A stretch of DNA of 64,000 nucleotides, from assembly GCF_947503705.1 (NCBI RefSeq), contig NZ_CANNES010000009.1:62001-126000 (forward strand), written 5' to 3'. Positions 34,685 to 42,894 of this stretch are shown piece by piece. The position numbers and the translations under genes are program-made. This DNA comes from an uncultured Tateyamaria sp. (lineage in GTDB: Bacteria; Pseudomonadota; Alphaproteobacteria; Rhodobacterales; Rhodobacteraceae). Positions within the stretch are counted from its first letter, which is position 1. Each line of letters opens with the position of its first letter. The notes under the pieces are model-generated. The model saw only the letters and a list, made by a program, of their open reading frames with translations. It did not search any database and was not told the DNA's origin.

Positions 34685-36315
34685 TACCGCGCCGGTTTCG
34701 GCGCGCCAAGCCATTGGTCGACACCTATGACTTCATCATTGTGGGCGGTGGTTCAGCAGGTTGTGTGCTGGCACGGCGCCTGGTGGATTCAGGCGCGGTC
34801 TCCGTCTTGTTGCTCGAGGCGGGGCCGAGCGACTGGAACCCATTGCTGCACGTGCCCGCAGGATTTACCAAGCTCACCGGCACGAGCCATACATGGGGCT
34901 ACGAGACATCCCCGCAGTCCGGTTTGAAAAACCGACAGGTCTGGTATCCCCAGGCCCGTGTTCTGGGTGGGGGATCGTCCATCAACGCCCAGCTTTATAC
35001 ACGAGGCAACGCGTGGGATTACGACAATTGGGCTGCACATGGGTGTGACGGCTGGGCTTATGCTGACGTCCTGCCCTATTTCCGCCGGGCAGAGGACAAC
35101 ACACGCTTTGCCGATGAATTTCACGGACAAGGCGGGCCGCTCCGGGTGTCCGATCCCGTTCCGCACCCACTCACCACGGTCTTTGCCCGCGCGGCGCAAC
35201 AGGCAGGCATGACCTATAACCCTGACTTCAACGGGGCGCAGCAGGCGGGGCTCGGCTTTTATCAGGTGACCAATCGAGCCGGACGGCGCAGTTCTGCTGC
35301 GGTCTGTTATCTGGGGCCGGTGCAGAATGCAGAACAACTGACCCTCCGATGCGATGCCCACGTCGAGCGGATCATCGTCACGGGCGGGCGCGCTACGGGT
35401 GTCATGCTTAATGGGAAGAAAATCACTGCTCGGCGCGAGGTGATCCTGACGGCGGGCGCAATCGGCAGCCCGCGGGTGCTGATGCATTCCGGCATCGGCC
35501 CGGCCCAGCACCTGAGCGAGGTCGGGATAAAGGTCGTGATGGACCTGCCCGGCGTGGGCGAGAACCTGCACGATCATATGGACGTCTTTGTGGTGGCCGA
35601 ATGCGATGGGGACCTCAGTTTTGATCGCTACAAACCGTTGCACATGCAGGCTTGGGCCGGGTTGCAATATGGCGTGAATCGCACAGGGCCGCTTGCCCAT
35701 AACATCTGCGATGGCGGTGGTTTCTGGTACGCGGACAACACCGATGAGGCACCCGCTCCCGACATTCAGTTTCACTTCCTTCCAGGGTCGGGCCTTGAAC
35801 ATGGGCTCAAACCGATCCGAAATGGCGTTACCCTGAATTCAGCATATCTGCGGCCAAAGTCACGCGGTGAGGTCCGTCTGAAATCCAGCGATCCCACTGC
35901 CAAAGTGCATATCAATCCAAACTATTGGAACGACCCAAACGATATGCGTCTTTCTGTCGAGGGCTTCAAACTTGCCCGCCGCATCCTGTCCGCTCCGGTG
36001 TTTCGCGATGTCCTGCTGGGTGAGGCCAATCCAGGCCCGGCCTGCAAAACCGAGGATGACATCATTCAATACGCTTACCGCCATGCCAAAACCGATTATC
36101 ATCCGGTCGGCACATGCCGTATGGGCGCTGCAGAAGACCCCCAGGCGGTCGTCACCCCGGACCTTTGCCTCAAGGGGGTCGAGGGGCTGCGCGTCTGTGA
36201 CAGTTCCGTGATGCCCTTTGTCAACTCTTCCAACACCAATGCACCCACGATCATGATTGCCGAAAAGGCCGCCGACGCAATACTCGCTCAACACGCTTTG
36301 AAGGACACACCATGA
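34681..36315 (+). CDS. GMC family FAD-dependent oxidoreductase (choline dehydrogenase-like)
   Basis: 544 residues. The FAD-binding [19 protein letters not shown], the first signature [18 protein letters not shown] and the second [17 protein letters not shown] are intact, as are [11 protein letters not shown] and [16 protein letters not shown] with the active-site His and Asn. It is clearly a paralogue of the enzyme at 8177-9778. It presumably oxidises an alcohol group of the imported compound. Overlaps the ATPase gene by 4 nt. Confidence 0.93.
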   Translation: MIPRRFRRAKPLVDTYDFIIVGGGSAGCVLARRLVDSGAVSVLLLEAGPSDWNPLLHVPAGFTKLTGTSHTWGYETSPQSGLKNRQVWYPQARVLGGGSSINAQLYTRGNAWDYDNWAAHGCDGWAYADVLPYFRRAEDNTRFADEFHGQGGPLRVSDPVPHPLTTVFARAAQQAGMTYNPDFNGAQQAGLGFYQVTNRAGRRSSAAVCYLGPVQNAEQLTLRCDAHVERIIVTGGRATGVMLNGKKITARREVILTAGAIGSPRVLMHSGIGPAQHLSEVGIKVVMDLPGVGENLHDHMDVFVVAECDGDLSFDRYKPLHMQAWAGLQYGVNRTGPLAHNICDGGGFWYADNTDEAPAPDIQFHFLPGSGLEHGLKPIRNGVTLNSAYLRPKSRGEVRLKSSDPTAKVHINPNYWNDPNDMRLSVEGFKLARRILSAPVFRDVLLGEANPGPACKTEDDIIQYAYRHAKTDYHPVGTCRMGAAEDPQAVVTPDLCLKGVEGLRVCDSSVMPFVNSSNTNAPTIMIAEKAADAILAQHALKDTP

Positions 36316-36740
36316 CCGGCAATCTGCACTTTCCCCCAACGCTCACATATCACGCCGCCCAAGGTATGGTGGCCACCGCAATCGCACATGCGATGAAAAA
36401 TGGTTGGGTTGTCGCCGTGGCGGTTCTTGATCCATCCGGCGGTGTCCTGAGTGCTGGGCGGATGGACGGGGCCGTTCCGACAATCTTGGAAATTGCTACG
36501 GACAAAGCATTCACTGCCACCCAGGGGCGCAGTACAGATGCGTTCGGCAAACGCATGTTGGAAGACCCACAGATGACTTTGGCGGCGTCCAACCGCCCCA
36601 GAATGGTCGCGTGGGAAGGCGGCTTGCCGATCCGGGCCGACGGCGTGGTAGTCGGCGCGATCGGTGTTTCAGGCGCGTCAGGACACGAAGACGCGGCCTG
36701 CGCGCAGGCCGCAGTGGAACGCCTAGGGTTCACCGCATAA
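36312..36740 (+). CDS. GlcG/HbpS family protein (DUF336)
   Basis: 142 residues, the normal length. The helical VATAIAHAMKNGWVVAVAVLD start, DKAFTATQGRSTDAFGKRM and GLPIRADGVVVGAIGVSGASG are typical of the GlcG/HbpS fold, some members of which bind haem. Its job is unclear in the family as a whole. It often sits beside oxidoreductase genes, as here after a GMC oxidoreductase with which it overlaps by 4 nt. It is the last gene of the long operon. Confidence 0.9.
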   Translation: MTGNLHFPPTLTYHAAQGMVATAIAHAMKNGWVVAVAVLDPSGGVLSAGRMDGAVPTILEIATDKAFTATQGRSTDAFGKRMLEDPQMTLAASNRPRMVAWEGGLPIRADGVVVGAIGVSGASGHEDAACAQAAVERLGFTA

Positions 36741-36970
36741 CGCTACTGATTCAAACACACCCGGCAGATTACGAATTCCACCACCCGTCGGGTGCCGCGA
36801 AGCAAAAAAGGGGGGAATTGCAGCGCTGGTTATCATGGACAGCGCCGTACTTTCATGGCGACATCAGCGTGCAAATTGGATTTCACGCGTCCCCGACTGT
36901 TCGCTTGTAGGCCGGATGGCAACCCTAGCCTGTTCAGCGCCGAGCATAATTGTAAGCACGTAGGAAAGCA

Positions 36971-36990
36971 TTCTGCCTCAAAAAGCAGAA
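36971..36990 (-). terminator. weak hairpin downstream of tRNA-Arg
   Basis: On the reverse strand TTCTGC and GCAGAA form a 6-bp stem around an 8-nt loop, 27 nt beyond the tRNA 3' end. It could serve as its terminator. The rest of 36741-37017 shows no gene. Confidence 0.35.
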
Positions 36991-37017
36991 CCATATTCGC
37001 CTATAAATGGGAGGCTA

Positions 37018-37094
37018 TGGCGGACCGAGGAGGATTCGAACCCCCGACCCCCTGATTCGTAGTCAGGTACTCTATCCAGCTGAGCTATCGGTCC
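37018..37094 (-). tRNA. tRNA-Arg (anticodon ACG)
   Basis: A full cloverleaf on the reverse strand, 77 nt including encoded CCA (37018-37020). The acceptor stem is GGACCGA/TCGGTCC with discriminator G. The D arm is AGCTCAGCTGGATAGAG, the anticodon stem CCTGA/TCAGG with loop CTACGAA, and the T loop GTTCGAATC. The anticodon ACG (read as ICG) decodes CGU, CGC and CGA. Confidence 0.96.
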
Positions 37095-37163
37095 GTTGAG
37101 GCCGGGGTTTAGTCTTGTGACCGGGGCTTTGCAAGGGGCAATCTTGCGGTATTGGCCTTACGT

Positions 37164-38546
37164 TCAAAACCCGTCGCCTTTTGGCAGACGGATCGAAAAC
37201 ACGGTGCCCTTCGGACCGGTCCGATCCAGCTCCAACGCGCCGCCGTGGCCGCGGATCAACTCGGAGGCGATGGCCAGACCTAGACCCGTGCCGCCTTTGC
37301 TGACGCCGCCCTGAAATGGGGTAAACAGGTGCTCCTGAGCCTTTGGTGGCAAACCCGGCCCGGTGTCAGCCACCTCGATCCACCAGTTGTCGTCATCTTC
37401 ATAGGCCGACACGGAAATTTCGCCGGCATTGCCGCTCGACACGATGGCCGTACGGGCGTTGCGCACCAGGTTCGAGATTACCCTGTAAAGCTGCTCTGGA
37501 TCGGCCCGCAACATCAGCATCGGCGGGATATTTTCGCTCAGGCTCACATCGTGGTCCCCGACGGCAAGGCGTTCGCTGTCCAGCACATCGGCCACCAATT
37601 CATCCAACGTCATCAAGGTCAGAGTCGGGCTTGGCTCTTCGGCCTTGCCAAAGGCGAGCGTGCTTTCGCACAAGTGCACCGCCCGGGTGATCGAGTTCAC
37701 CAGTTTGGGCGCCATTCGGCGCACCAGCGGGTCTTCCGACGTCTCGATCCGGTCTGTAAAAAGCTGGGCCGAAGTCAGGATATTGCGCAAATCATGGCTG
37801 ATCTTCGACACAGCCGACCCCAGTTGGGCCAGCCGATCCTTTTGACGCAGGGCGTGGATCATGTCGGTTTGCAGGCTGCGCAGGGCTTCTTCGGCTTCGC
37901 GCAATTCGGTCACGGTGGCATTGGGTTCAATGATCCCGCGCACATCCTCAGGAGCCGCCGCATACCGCTGCATATGGCCCACAACGCCCCGGATCGGTTT
38001 AACTAGGATCGCCCGCACCGCAATGAACAAGAGCAACGCCGTGACAATCGAAATCACGGCCGACAGGACTAAAATGCGTATCCCATAATCGATCATCGCC
38101 ATGCGGAGCGGTCGGGTCTCCATCGTCACTTCGATCAAAAGCCCGGCCTCGCGCACTGGCGCACCGATCACCCGGATCACCTGGTCGTCACGTTCCAGCA
38201 ACCGCATCATCGCATCCCTGATCAGAACAAGTGCCGTGCCCTCGCGCAGATCAAATGTCGCGTCGATAGGTTGCGGCATGGGCGTGGCCAACATCAACTG
38301 TCGCACTTCATCCCGGCGCAGAACAACGTTGAAGACGCCAGCATTCTCCAGCAGTTCCTGCTCAAGGTCACTGTCCAGCATATCGTCGGCCAACAGGGCC
38401 AACGACGCGATCTGCGCCCGCTCAAGGCGGTTTTGCAGGTATTCTTCGCGGAACCGCGCGATGGACGGCACAAAGATCAGGATTTCGGCCAGCATCACAA
38501 AGATCGTCGTCAGGATCAAAAAGCGGCCAGAGAGCGAATTCATCAT
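37164..38546 (-). CDS. sensor histidine kinase (orphan)
   Basis: 460 residues. Two membrane segments (about 9-29 and 155-178) flank a periplasmic domain of roughly 125 residues. A HAMP-like stretch follows with a coiled coil. The dimerisation box reads VSKISHDLRNIL, with His as the phosphorylation site. The ATPase domain has N-box NLVRNARTAI, DTGPGLPP and GGTGLGLAIASEL. No response regulator gene is adjacent, so its partner must lie elsewhere. Oriented the same way as the following reductase genes, separated by only 12 nt, so it may be the third gene of that operon. Confidence 0.94.
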   Translation of the reverse strand: MMNSLSGRFLILTTIFVMLAEILIFVPSIARFREEYLQNRLERAQIASLALLADDMLDSDLEQELLENAGVFNVVLRRDEVRQLMLATPMPQPIDATFDLREGTALVLIRDAMMRLLERDDQVIRVIGAPVREAGLLIEVTMETRPLRMAMIDYGIRILVLSAVISIVTALLLFIAVRAILVKPIRGVVGHMQRYAAAPEDVRGIIEPNATVTELREAEEALRSLQTDMIHALRQKDRLAQLGSAVSKISHDLRNILTSAQLFTDRIETSEDPLVRRMAPKLVNSITRAVHLCESTLAFGKAEEPSPTLTLMTLDELVADVLDSERLAVGDHDVSLSENIPPMLMLRADPEQLYRVISNLVRNARTAIVSSGNAGEISVSAYEDDDNWWIEVADTGPGLPPKAQEHLFTPFQGGVSKGGTGLGLAIASELIRGHGGALELDRTGPKGTVFSIRLPKGDGF

Positions 38547-38558
38547 GCGCGTATGTGG

Positions 38559-39977
38559 TCAGGGAATGAAGCGTTGCACAAGGCCCACAACCCGTTTGAC
38601 CAGATCACTTTCGAACAGACGCGGCGAAAAATACGCCCCGGCTGCCCGTTTGTTGACCTCACCGATGGTTGGGTAAGGCGCAACCATGGCGGCGACCTGG
38701 CTCATCTTGAGATTGTTGGCCAGTACCAGCGCCCAGAGGTTGATCAACTCACCCGCCTGATAGCCCGCGATAGAGGCCCCAACGGGCCGCCCTTTGACCA
38801 CCATAACCTTGATCAAACCCCTGGTTTTGCGCTCTGCTATGGCCCGATCATTATGTTCGTAGTGAAAGCGGACAACCTCAAGCTTGGATCCATGTTCCTC
38901 TTTCGCCAACGCTTCGGTCAGGCCGACTTGGGCCAATTCCGGGTCGGTATACGTGGCCCAGGGAATATGGCTGGTCTTGGCCTTGGAGGGCAGGCCAAAC
39001 AGCATCGACCGGATGATGACTCCGGCATGGTAACCCGCCACATGGGTGAATTGCAGCCCGCCTGCCACATCGCCGATGGCATAGACACGGCGATTGCTGG
39101 TTTTCATCGCGGCATCGACCTTGATGCCGGTGCGGGTCGTCTCAATCCCCGCAGCGTCCAGTTTCAGGTTGCCCACATTGCTTTTGCGCCCCACAGCGAC
39201 CAGCAGATGCGAGCCGGTAAAGCTGCGCCCATCCTCAGTACGGACCGTGACCAGACCATCGACGTTTTCGATCCGTTCCGCCTTGGCCTCTTCGGCAATC
39301 TCGATCCCTTCGGCGCGCAGGTTCTCAAGGACAACCTTGGCCATTTCCGGGTCATCCTTGCCCAGCGCCTTGGCCCCTTCGATGACAGTCACCTTGGAGC
39401 CGAGACGCACATGCGCCTGTGCCATCTCCATCCCGATGGGCCCACCGCCGATGATCAGCAGATGTTCGGGGCGCTCGCGCAGTTCCCAAAGGCTTTCATT
39501 GGTCAGATAGGGCACCGTGTCGATGCCCTCGATGGGCGGTACAAGGGGGCTCGACCCTGTGGCGATGACGATACGCCGGGCGGTGATGATCGTATCGCCT
39601 GCCTGCACCTCTTTGTCAGAGATGAAATGCCCAAATTCGCGGATCACTTCGACGCCAAAGCCTTCAAATCTTTCCTGGCTGTCTACCGGCTCAATCTGAG
39701 CAATCACGCCATGGACGTGATCCTTGGCTGCTGCGTAATCCACCTGTGGGGCGACATCGGCCACACCGTAGGCGGCCGCATGCGACTGGCCGAATGCCGC
39801 CTTGCCACTGGCAATCAGTGCCTTGGACGGCACACAGCCATAGTTGAGGCAATCGCCACCCATCTTGTGCCCTTCGAGCAGGACAACCTTGGCCCCCATC
39901 TGGCTGGCCCCGGCTGCAACCGATAGACCACCGGATCCGGCACCAATCACCAGAATATCGGTTTTGATACGTTTCAT
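38559..39977 (-). CDS. FAD-dependent pyridine nucleotide-disulfide oxidoreductase (mercuric reductase-like)
   Basis: 472 residues from the ATG at 39977. FAD binding is by DILVIGAGSGGLSVAAGA, the redox-active disulfide by GGDCLNYGCVPSKALI, NAD(P) binding by LLIIGGGPIGMEMAQAH, and the interface His region by AAMVAPYPTIGEV. It has no N-terminal heavy-metal-binding domain and no paired C-terminal cysteines, so a true mercuric reductase is unlikely. It is tightly linked (5 nt) to a TVP38-family membrane protein gene, a combination frequent in bacteria and sometimes fused, whose physiological role is not settled. Confidence 0.92.
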   Translation of the reverse strand: MKRIKTDILVIGAGSGGLSVAAGASQMGAKVVLLEGHKMGGDCLNYGCVPSKALIASGKAAFGQSHAAAYGVADVAPQVDYAAAKDHVHGVIAQIEPVDSQERFEGFGVEVIREFGHFISDKEVQAGDTIITARRIVIATGSSPLVPPIEGIDTVPYLTNESLWELRERPEHLLIIGGGPIGMEMAQAHVRLGSKVTVIEGAKALGKDDPEMAKVVLENLRAEGIEIAEEAKAERIENVDGLVTVRTEDGRSFTGSHLLVAVGRKSNVGNLKLDAAGIETTRTGIKVDAAMKTSNRRVYAIGDVAGGLQFTHVAGYHAGVIIRSMLFGLPSKAKTSHIPWATYTDPELAQVGLTEALAKEEHGSKLEVVRFHYEHNDRAIAERKTRGLIKVMVVKGRPVGASIAGYQAGELINLWALVLANNLKMSQVAAMVAPYPTIGEVNKRAAGAYFSPRLFESDLVKRVVGLVQRFIP

Positions 39978-39982
39978 TTTGG

Positions 39983-40714
39983 TCAGAGGCCTTTCTTGCC
40001 GCGCACGGCTTTCAGCATGATGGGCAGGGCCGCCAGCACGCACAAGCCGAGGATAGGCAGGATGATCTGCGGCTCGAATATGATGCCCAGGTTAGGCGTT
40101 TCGCCTCGGTCAAACACCTCACCCAGACCCGCGCCGACAGAGGTGAACACAACCGCGCCCGGTATGATCCCCAAAAAGGTTGTGATGGCAAAGCGCTGGA
40201 GCGACACACCGACAAGCGCAGGCACCAGATTGGCCACAAAGAACGGCACAACTGGCACAAGACGCATCAGAAACAGCATCGACCACTGGTTTTCATCTAT
40301 GCCGTCCTTAATCTTTTTGACGGTGCCGTCGCTGCTGTCCATCTTCTCGGACAGCTTTTCACCAAGCCCCCAACGGGCCGCCATGAAAATGCCGATGGCA
40401 CCCAATGTGGCCGCCGTCATGTTGAAAAGGGCTCCGGGGAACGTCGCAAACAAAAACCCACCGGTCAATGTCATGACCGTCGCACCGGGCAGCGAAAAGG
40501 CTACGACCAGCGCATAGGCCAGCACAAAGATGATCACCGTGCTGCCATAATTGGCGTCCCGATAAGCCAAGAGGCTTTCGCGATTGTCTGCCAGTGTCTG
40601 AAAACTCAGGTAATCGCGCAAGGTAAAGGCCCCGATCAGCGCGACGAGCGCGATGCCGATCAGCGGCAAGTTCCGCGCCAGGCCGGGTTTGTGTGGATCG
40701 CTCATATCGGACAT
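39983..40714 (-). CDS. TVP38/TMEM64 (SNARE-associated, DedA-like) membrane protein
   Basis: 243 residues from the ATG at 40714; a start 9 nt further in is also possible. There are about five or six membrane segments. The hallmark segments are FSLPGATVMTLTGGFLFATFPG, MRLVPVVPFFVANLVPALVGV and FLGIIPGAVVFTSVGAGLG, the VTT-domain repeats with Pro-Gly re-entrant loops. It is a polytopic inner-membrane protein, probably linked functionally to the reductase that follows. Confidence 0.93.
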   Translation of the reverse strand: MSDMSDPHKPGLARNLPLIGIALVALIGAFTLRDYLSFQTLADNRESLLAYRDANYGSTVIIFVLAYALVVAFSLPGATVMTLTGGFLFATFPGALFNMTAATLGAIGIFMAARWGLGEKLSEKMDSSDGTVKKIKDGIDENQWSMLFLMRLVPVVPFFVANLVPALVGVSLQRFAITTFLGIIPGAVVFTSVGAGLGEVFDRGETPNLGIIFEPQIILPILGLCVLAALPIMLKAVRGKKGL

Positions 40715-40766
40715 CGTTGTCGCCTTTTTCGCAGTTGCGCCAGTGGGGTTGGCCGTCTGAACTGCA

Positions 40767-40789
40767 AAATGCGCCTGCACGGCGCATTT
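40767..40789 (-). other. hairpin in the leader of the TVP38 gene
   Basis: A perfect 9-bp stem (AAATGCGCC with its complement) and 5-nt loop lie 53 nt upstream of the gene start. Read on the reverse strand it is followed by a short T-run. It may be an attenuator or simply a leader structure. The remaining 309-bp gap up to rpmH holds no gene. Confidence 0.4.
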
Positions 40790-40926
40790 AAACAGGCACC
40801 TCACGCGTGCTTGATCGTGCCCCTGCATTTCGTGAGTGTGTGTGGCCTCAGAGCGCGCTATTGAAACATAGGAACGCACTGATGCAGATTTTGTTGCAAA
40901 GCGGCCTGATTTCGTAGCCCAAGGGT

Positions 40927-40955
40927 TTGACTTGCCCGCCCTGCCCCTTTAGAGG
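40927..40955 (+). promoter_or_regulatory. putative rpmH promoter
   Basis: TTGACT (40927-40932) followed by a TTTAGA/TTAGAG -10-like hexamer at 40948-40954, about 70 nt before rpmH. The spacing is short to normal (15-16 bp). Confidence 0.45.
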
Positions 40956-41023
40956 ACGGGCTTCGAATACTGCTGACAGCCGAATCCGCGCGCATGTTGG
41001 CCAATAGATCTGGAGCGACTGCG

Positions 41024-41158
41024 ATGAAACGCACTTATCAACCCTCGAACCTCGTCCGCAAGCGGCGCCACGGTTTCCGTGCGCGTATGGCCACCAAGGC
41101 TGGCCGCAAGATCCTGAACAACCGCCGTGCCCATGGCCGGAAGTCGCTCAGCGCCTGA
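41024..41158 (+). CDS. rpmH: 50S ribosomal protein L34
   Basis: 44 residues ([44 protein letters not shown]), the whole of L34 with no change in its conserved core. GGAGCGACTGCG precedes the ATG. It is followed 21 nt later by rnpA, as in nearly all bacteria. Confidence 0.98.
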   Translation: MKRTYQPSNLVRKRRHGFRARMATKAGRKILNNRRAHGRKSLSA

Positions 41159-41179
41159 GTTTTCTCCACAGGTTTATAC

Positions 41180-41590
41180 ATGACCCCGCCGAAGGCCCCT
41201 TTGACCAGCGACCCCGCTGGAGAGGACGCGCCGTCGGCGGGTTCTTTGCGTCGGGCACCTTCCAGGTTCGAGGTACTGACAAAGCGCGCGGACTTCCTGC
41301 GCGCGGCCAGGGCCCGGCGTGTGGTCACCCCAGGATTTATTCTGCAAATTCGCGCATGCGCGAGCGATGGGCCAATGCGTGTTGGCTTTACCTGCTCCAA
41401 GAAGGTCGGCAACGCCGTGGCCCGCAACCGCGCCAAACGGCGTCTGCGCGAGATTGCTCGCCTTGAGTTGCCACGCTGCGGCATCCCCGGTACAGATTAC
41501 GTCCTGATCGGACGCGCAGACATCACCGCGACCCGGCCCTTTGACCAGCTGCGAAATGAGTTGCGCACAGCCCTTGGTTGCGACGCATGA
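41180..41590 (+). CDS. rnpA: ribonuclease P protein component
   Basis: 136 residues. A 30-residue N-terminal extension rich in Pro, Ala and Ser comes before [19 protein letters not shown]. The RNR motif region [20 protein letters not shown] then RRLREIAR is the conserved RNA-binding helix. It is the protein subunit of RNase P, which trims the 5' ends of pre-tRNAs. Overlaps yidD by 4 nt. Confidence 0.97.
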   Translation: MTPPKAPLTSDPAGEDAPSAGSLRRAPSRFEVLTKRADFLRAARARRVVTPGFILQIRACASDGPMRVGFTCSKKVGNAVARNRAKRRLREIARLELPRCGIPGTDYVLIGRADITATRPFDQLRNELRTALGCDA

Positions 41591-41820
41591 GCCCGCTCGC
41601 TTTTGTGATTGCTCTGCCCGTACGAGCTTATCGGCTGATCTTTTCCCCCTGGGTTGGCTTCAATTGCCGTTATCAGCCGACCTGCAGCGCTTATGCGTTG
41701 GAAGCGTTGGAAAAGCACGGGGCGCTCAAGGGCGGCTGGTTGACCGCTCGACGCATCGGGCGCTGTCACCCTTGGGGCAATGACGGCTATGATCCTGTGC
41801 CGGACCCAAAGGACGACTAG
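41587..41820 (+). CDS. yidD: membrane protein insertion efficiency factor YidD
   Basis: 77 residues. The amphipathic start [19 protein letters not shown], then [20 protein letters not shown] and [19 protein letters not shown], matches the three-Cys YidD pattern. It helps insertion of membrane proteins together with YidC, which is encoded a few genes downstream. The ATG at 41587 overlaps the rnpA stop. Confidence 0.96.
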   Translation: MSPLAFVIALPVRAYRLIFSPWVGFNCRYQPTCSAYALEALEKHGALKGGWLTARRIGRCHPWGNDGYDPVPDPKDD

Positions 41821-41937
41821 CCCGCCACGCCGTATATTGGCGTGGTTGTAAGGTCCGATATCAACTGCCGACGGCCTCTTTTGCTTCGGTCCGCACGTGG
41901 TATATGTCGGCCCGTTGCAACCCCGAAGGGCCCCGCC

Positions 41938-42816
41938 ATGCTGGACGATCACGACGATATCCACCCGCTTTTCGCCGGTGCCCCCGCCACGACCGAATTC
42001 AAGAAACTGCGCAAACGGATCGTACGATATACCCGTGAAGCAATCGAGCAATATGGGATGGTCGAGCAGGGAAACGAACGCCCCCGCTGGCTGGTCTGTC
42101 TGTCCGGCGGCAAGGACAGCTATACACTGTTGGCGGTGCTGCACGAACTGCAATGGCGCGGCTTGCTACCAGTCGATATTCTGGCCTGCAACCTCGATCA
42201 GGGACAGCCCGGATTCCCCGCGACGGTCTTGCCTGAGTTCCTCGCACGGATGGGTGTACCGCACCGGATCGAATACCAGGACACCTATTCCATCGTCATT
42301 GACAAAGTGCCAGCCGGACGCACCTTTTGTGCACTATGTTCGCGGTTGCGCCGCGGAAATCTGTACCGTATCGCCCGCGAAGAGGGCTGTTCCGCCGTGG
42401 TGCTGGGGCATCACCGCGATGACATTCTCGAGACGTTTTTCATGAACCTCTTTCATGGCGGCCGTCTGGCGACGATGCCGCCCAAACTGGTCAACGAAGA
42501 GGGCGATCTCTTTGTCTATCGGCCGCTCGCCCATGTGGCCGAGGTCGATTGTGAAAAATTTGCCAAAGCTTTGAATTACCCCATTATTCCTTGTGATCTC
42601 TGCGGCAGCCAGGACGGCTTGCAACGCCAACAGGTCAAACAGATTCTGGATGGCTGGGAGGCCAACAGCCCCGGTCGCAGGCAGGTGATGTTTCGCGCCC
42701 TGATGAATGCGCGGCCCTCGCATCTGCTCGACCCGAAGCTCTTTGATTTTGCGGGGCTGATGCGCGGTTCGGAAAAATTTGACGCAAATCCCGACGAGAT
42801 TCCGACACTGCGTTAA
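41938..42816 (+). CDS. ttcA: tRNA 2-thiocytidine(32) synthetase TtcA
   Basis: 292 residues. The PP-loop [17 protein letters not shown] binds [14 protein letters not shown] carries the CxxC ligands of the iron-sulfur cluster, and [15 protein letters not shown] holds the third Cys region. [19 protein letters not shown] is family-typical. TtcA puts sulfur on C32 of several tRNAs. The start is the ATG at 41938 ([12 protein letters not shown]), since the longer reading gives an unrelated Arg-rich stretch. Confidence 0.95.
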   Translation: MLDDHDDIHPLFAGAPATTEFKKLRKRIVRYTREAIEQYGMVEQGNERPRWLVCLSGGKDSYTLLAVLHELQWRGLLPVDILACNLDQGQPGFPATVLPEFLARMGVPHRIEYQDTYSIVIDKVPAGRTFCALCSRLRRGNLYRIAREEGCSAVVLGHHRDDILETFFMNLFHGGRLATMPPKLVNEEGDLFVYRPLAHVAEVDCEKFAKALNYPIIPCDLCGSQDGLQRQQVKQILDGWEANSPGRRQVMFRALMNARPSHLLDPKLFDFAGLMRGSEKFDANPDEIPTLR

Positions 42817-42894
42817 CACGCCGATCACCCTGTGCCCTTAATCGTCTGTGGGTCTGCTGAAGAAACGGCAGCTACAGATCACAAGGGGACCTGA

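Noticed and set aside
38559-39977. True mercuric reductase
   Set aside because: The paired C-terminal cysteines, the MerA heavy-metal domain and other mer genes are missing.
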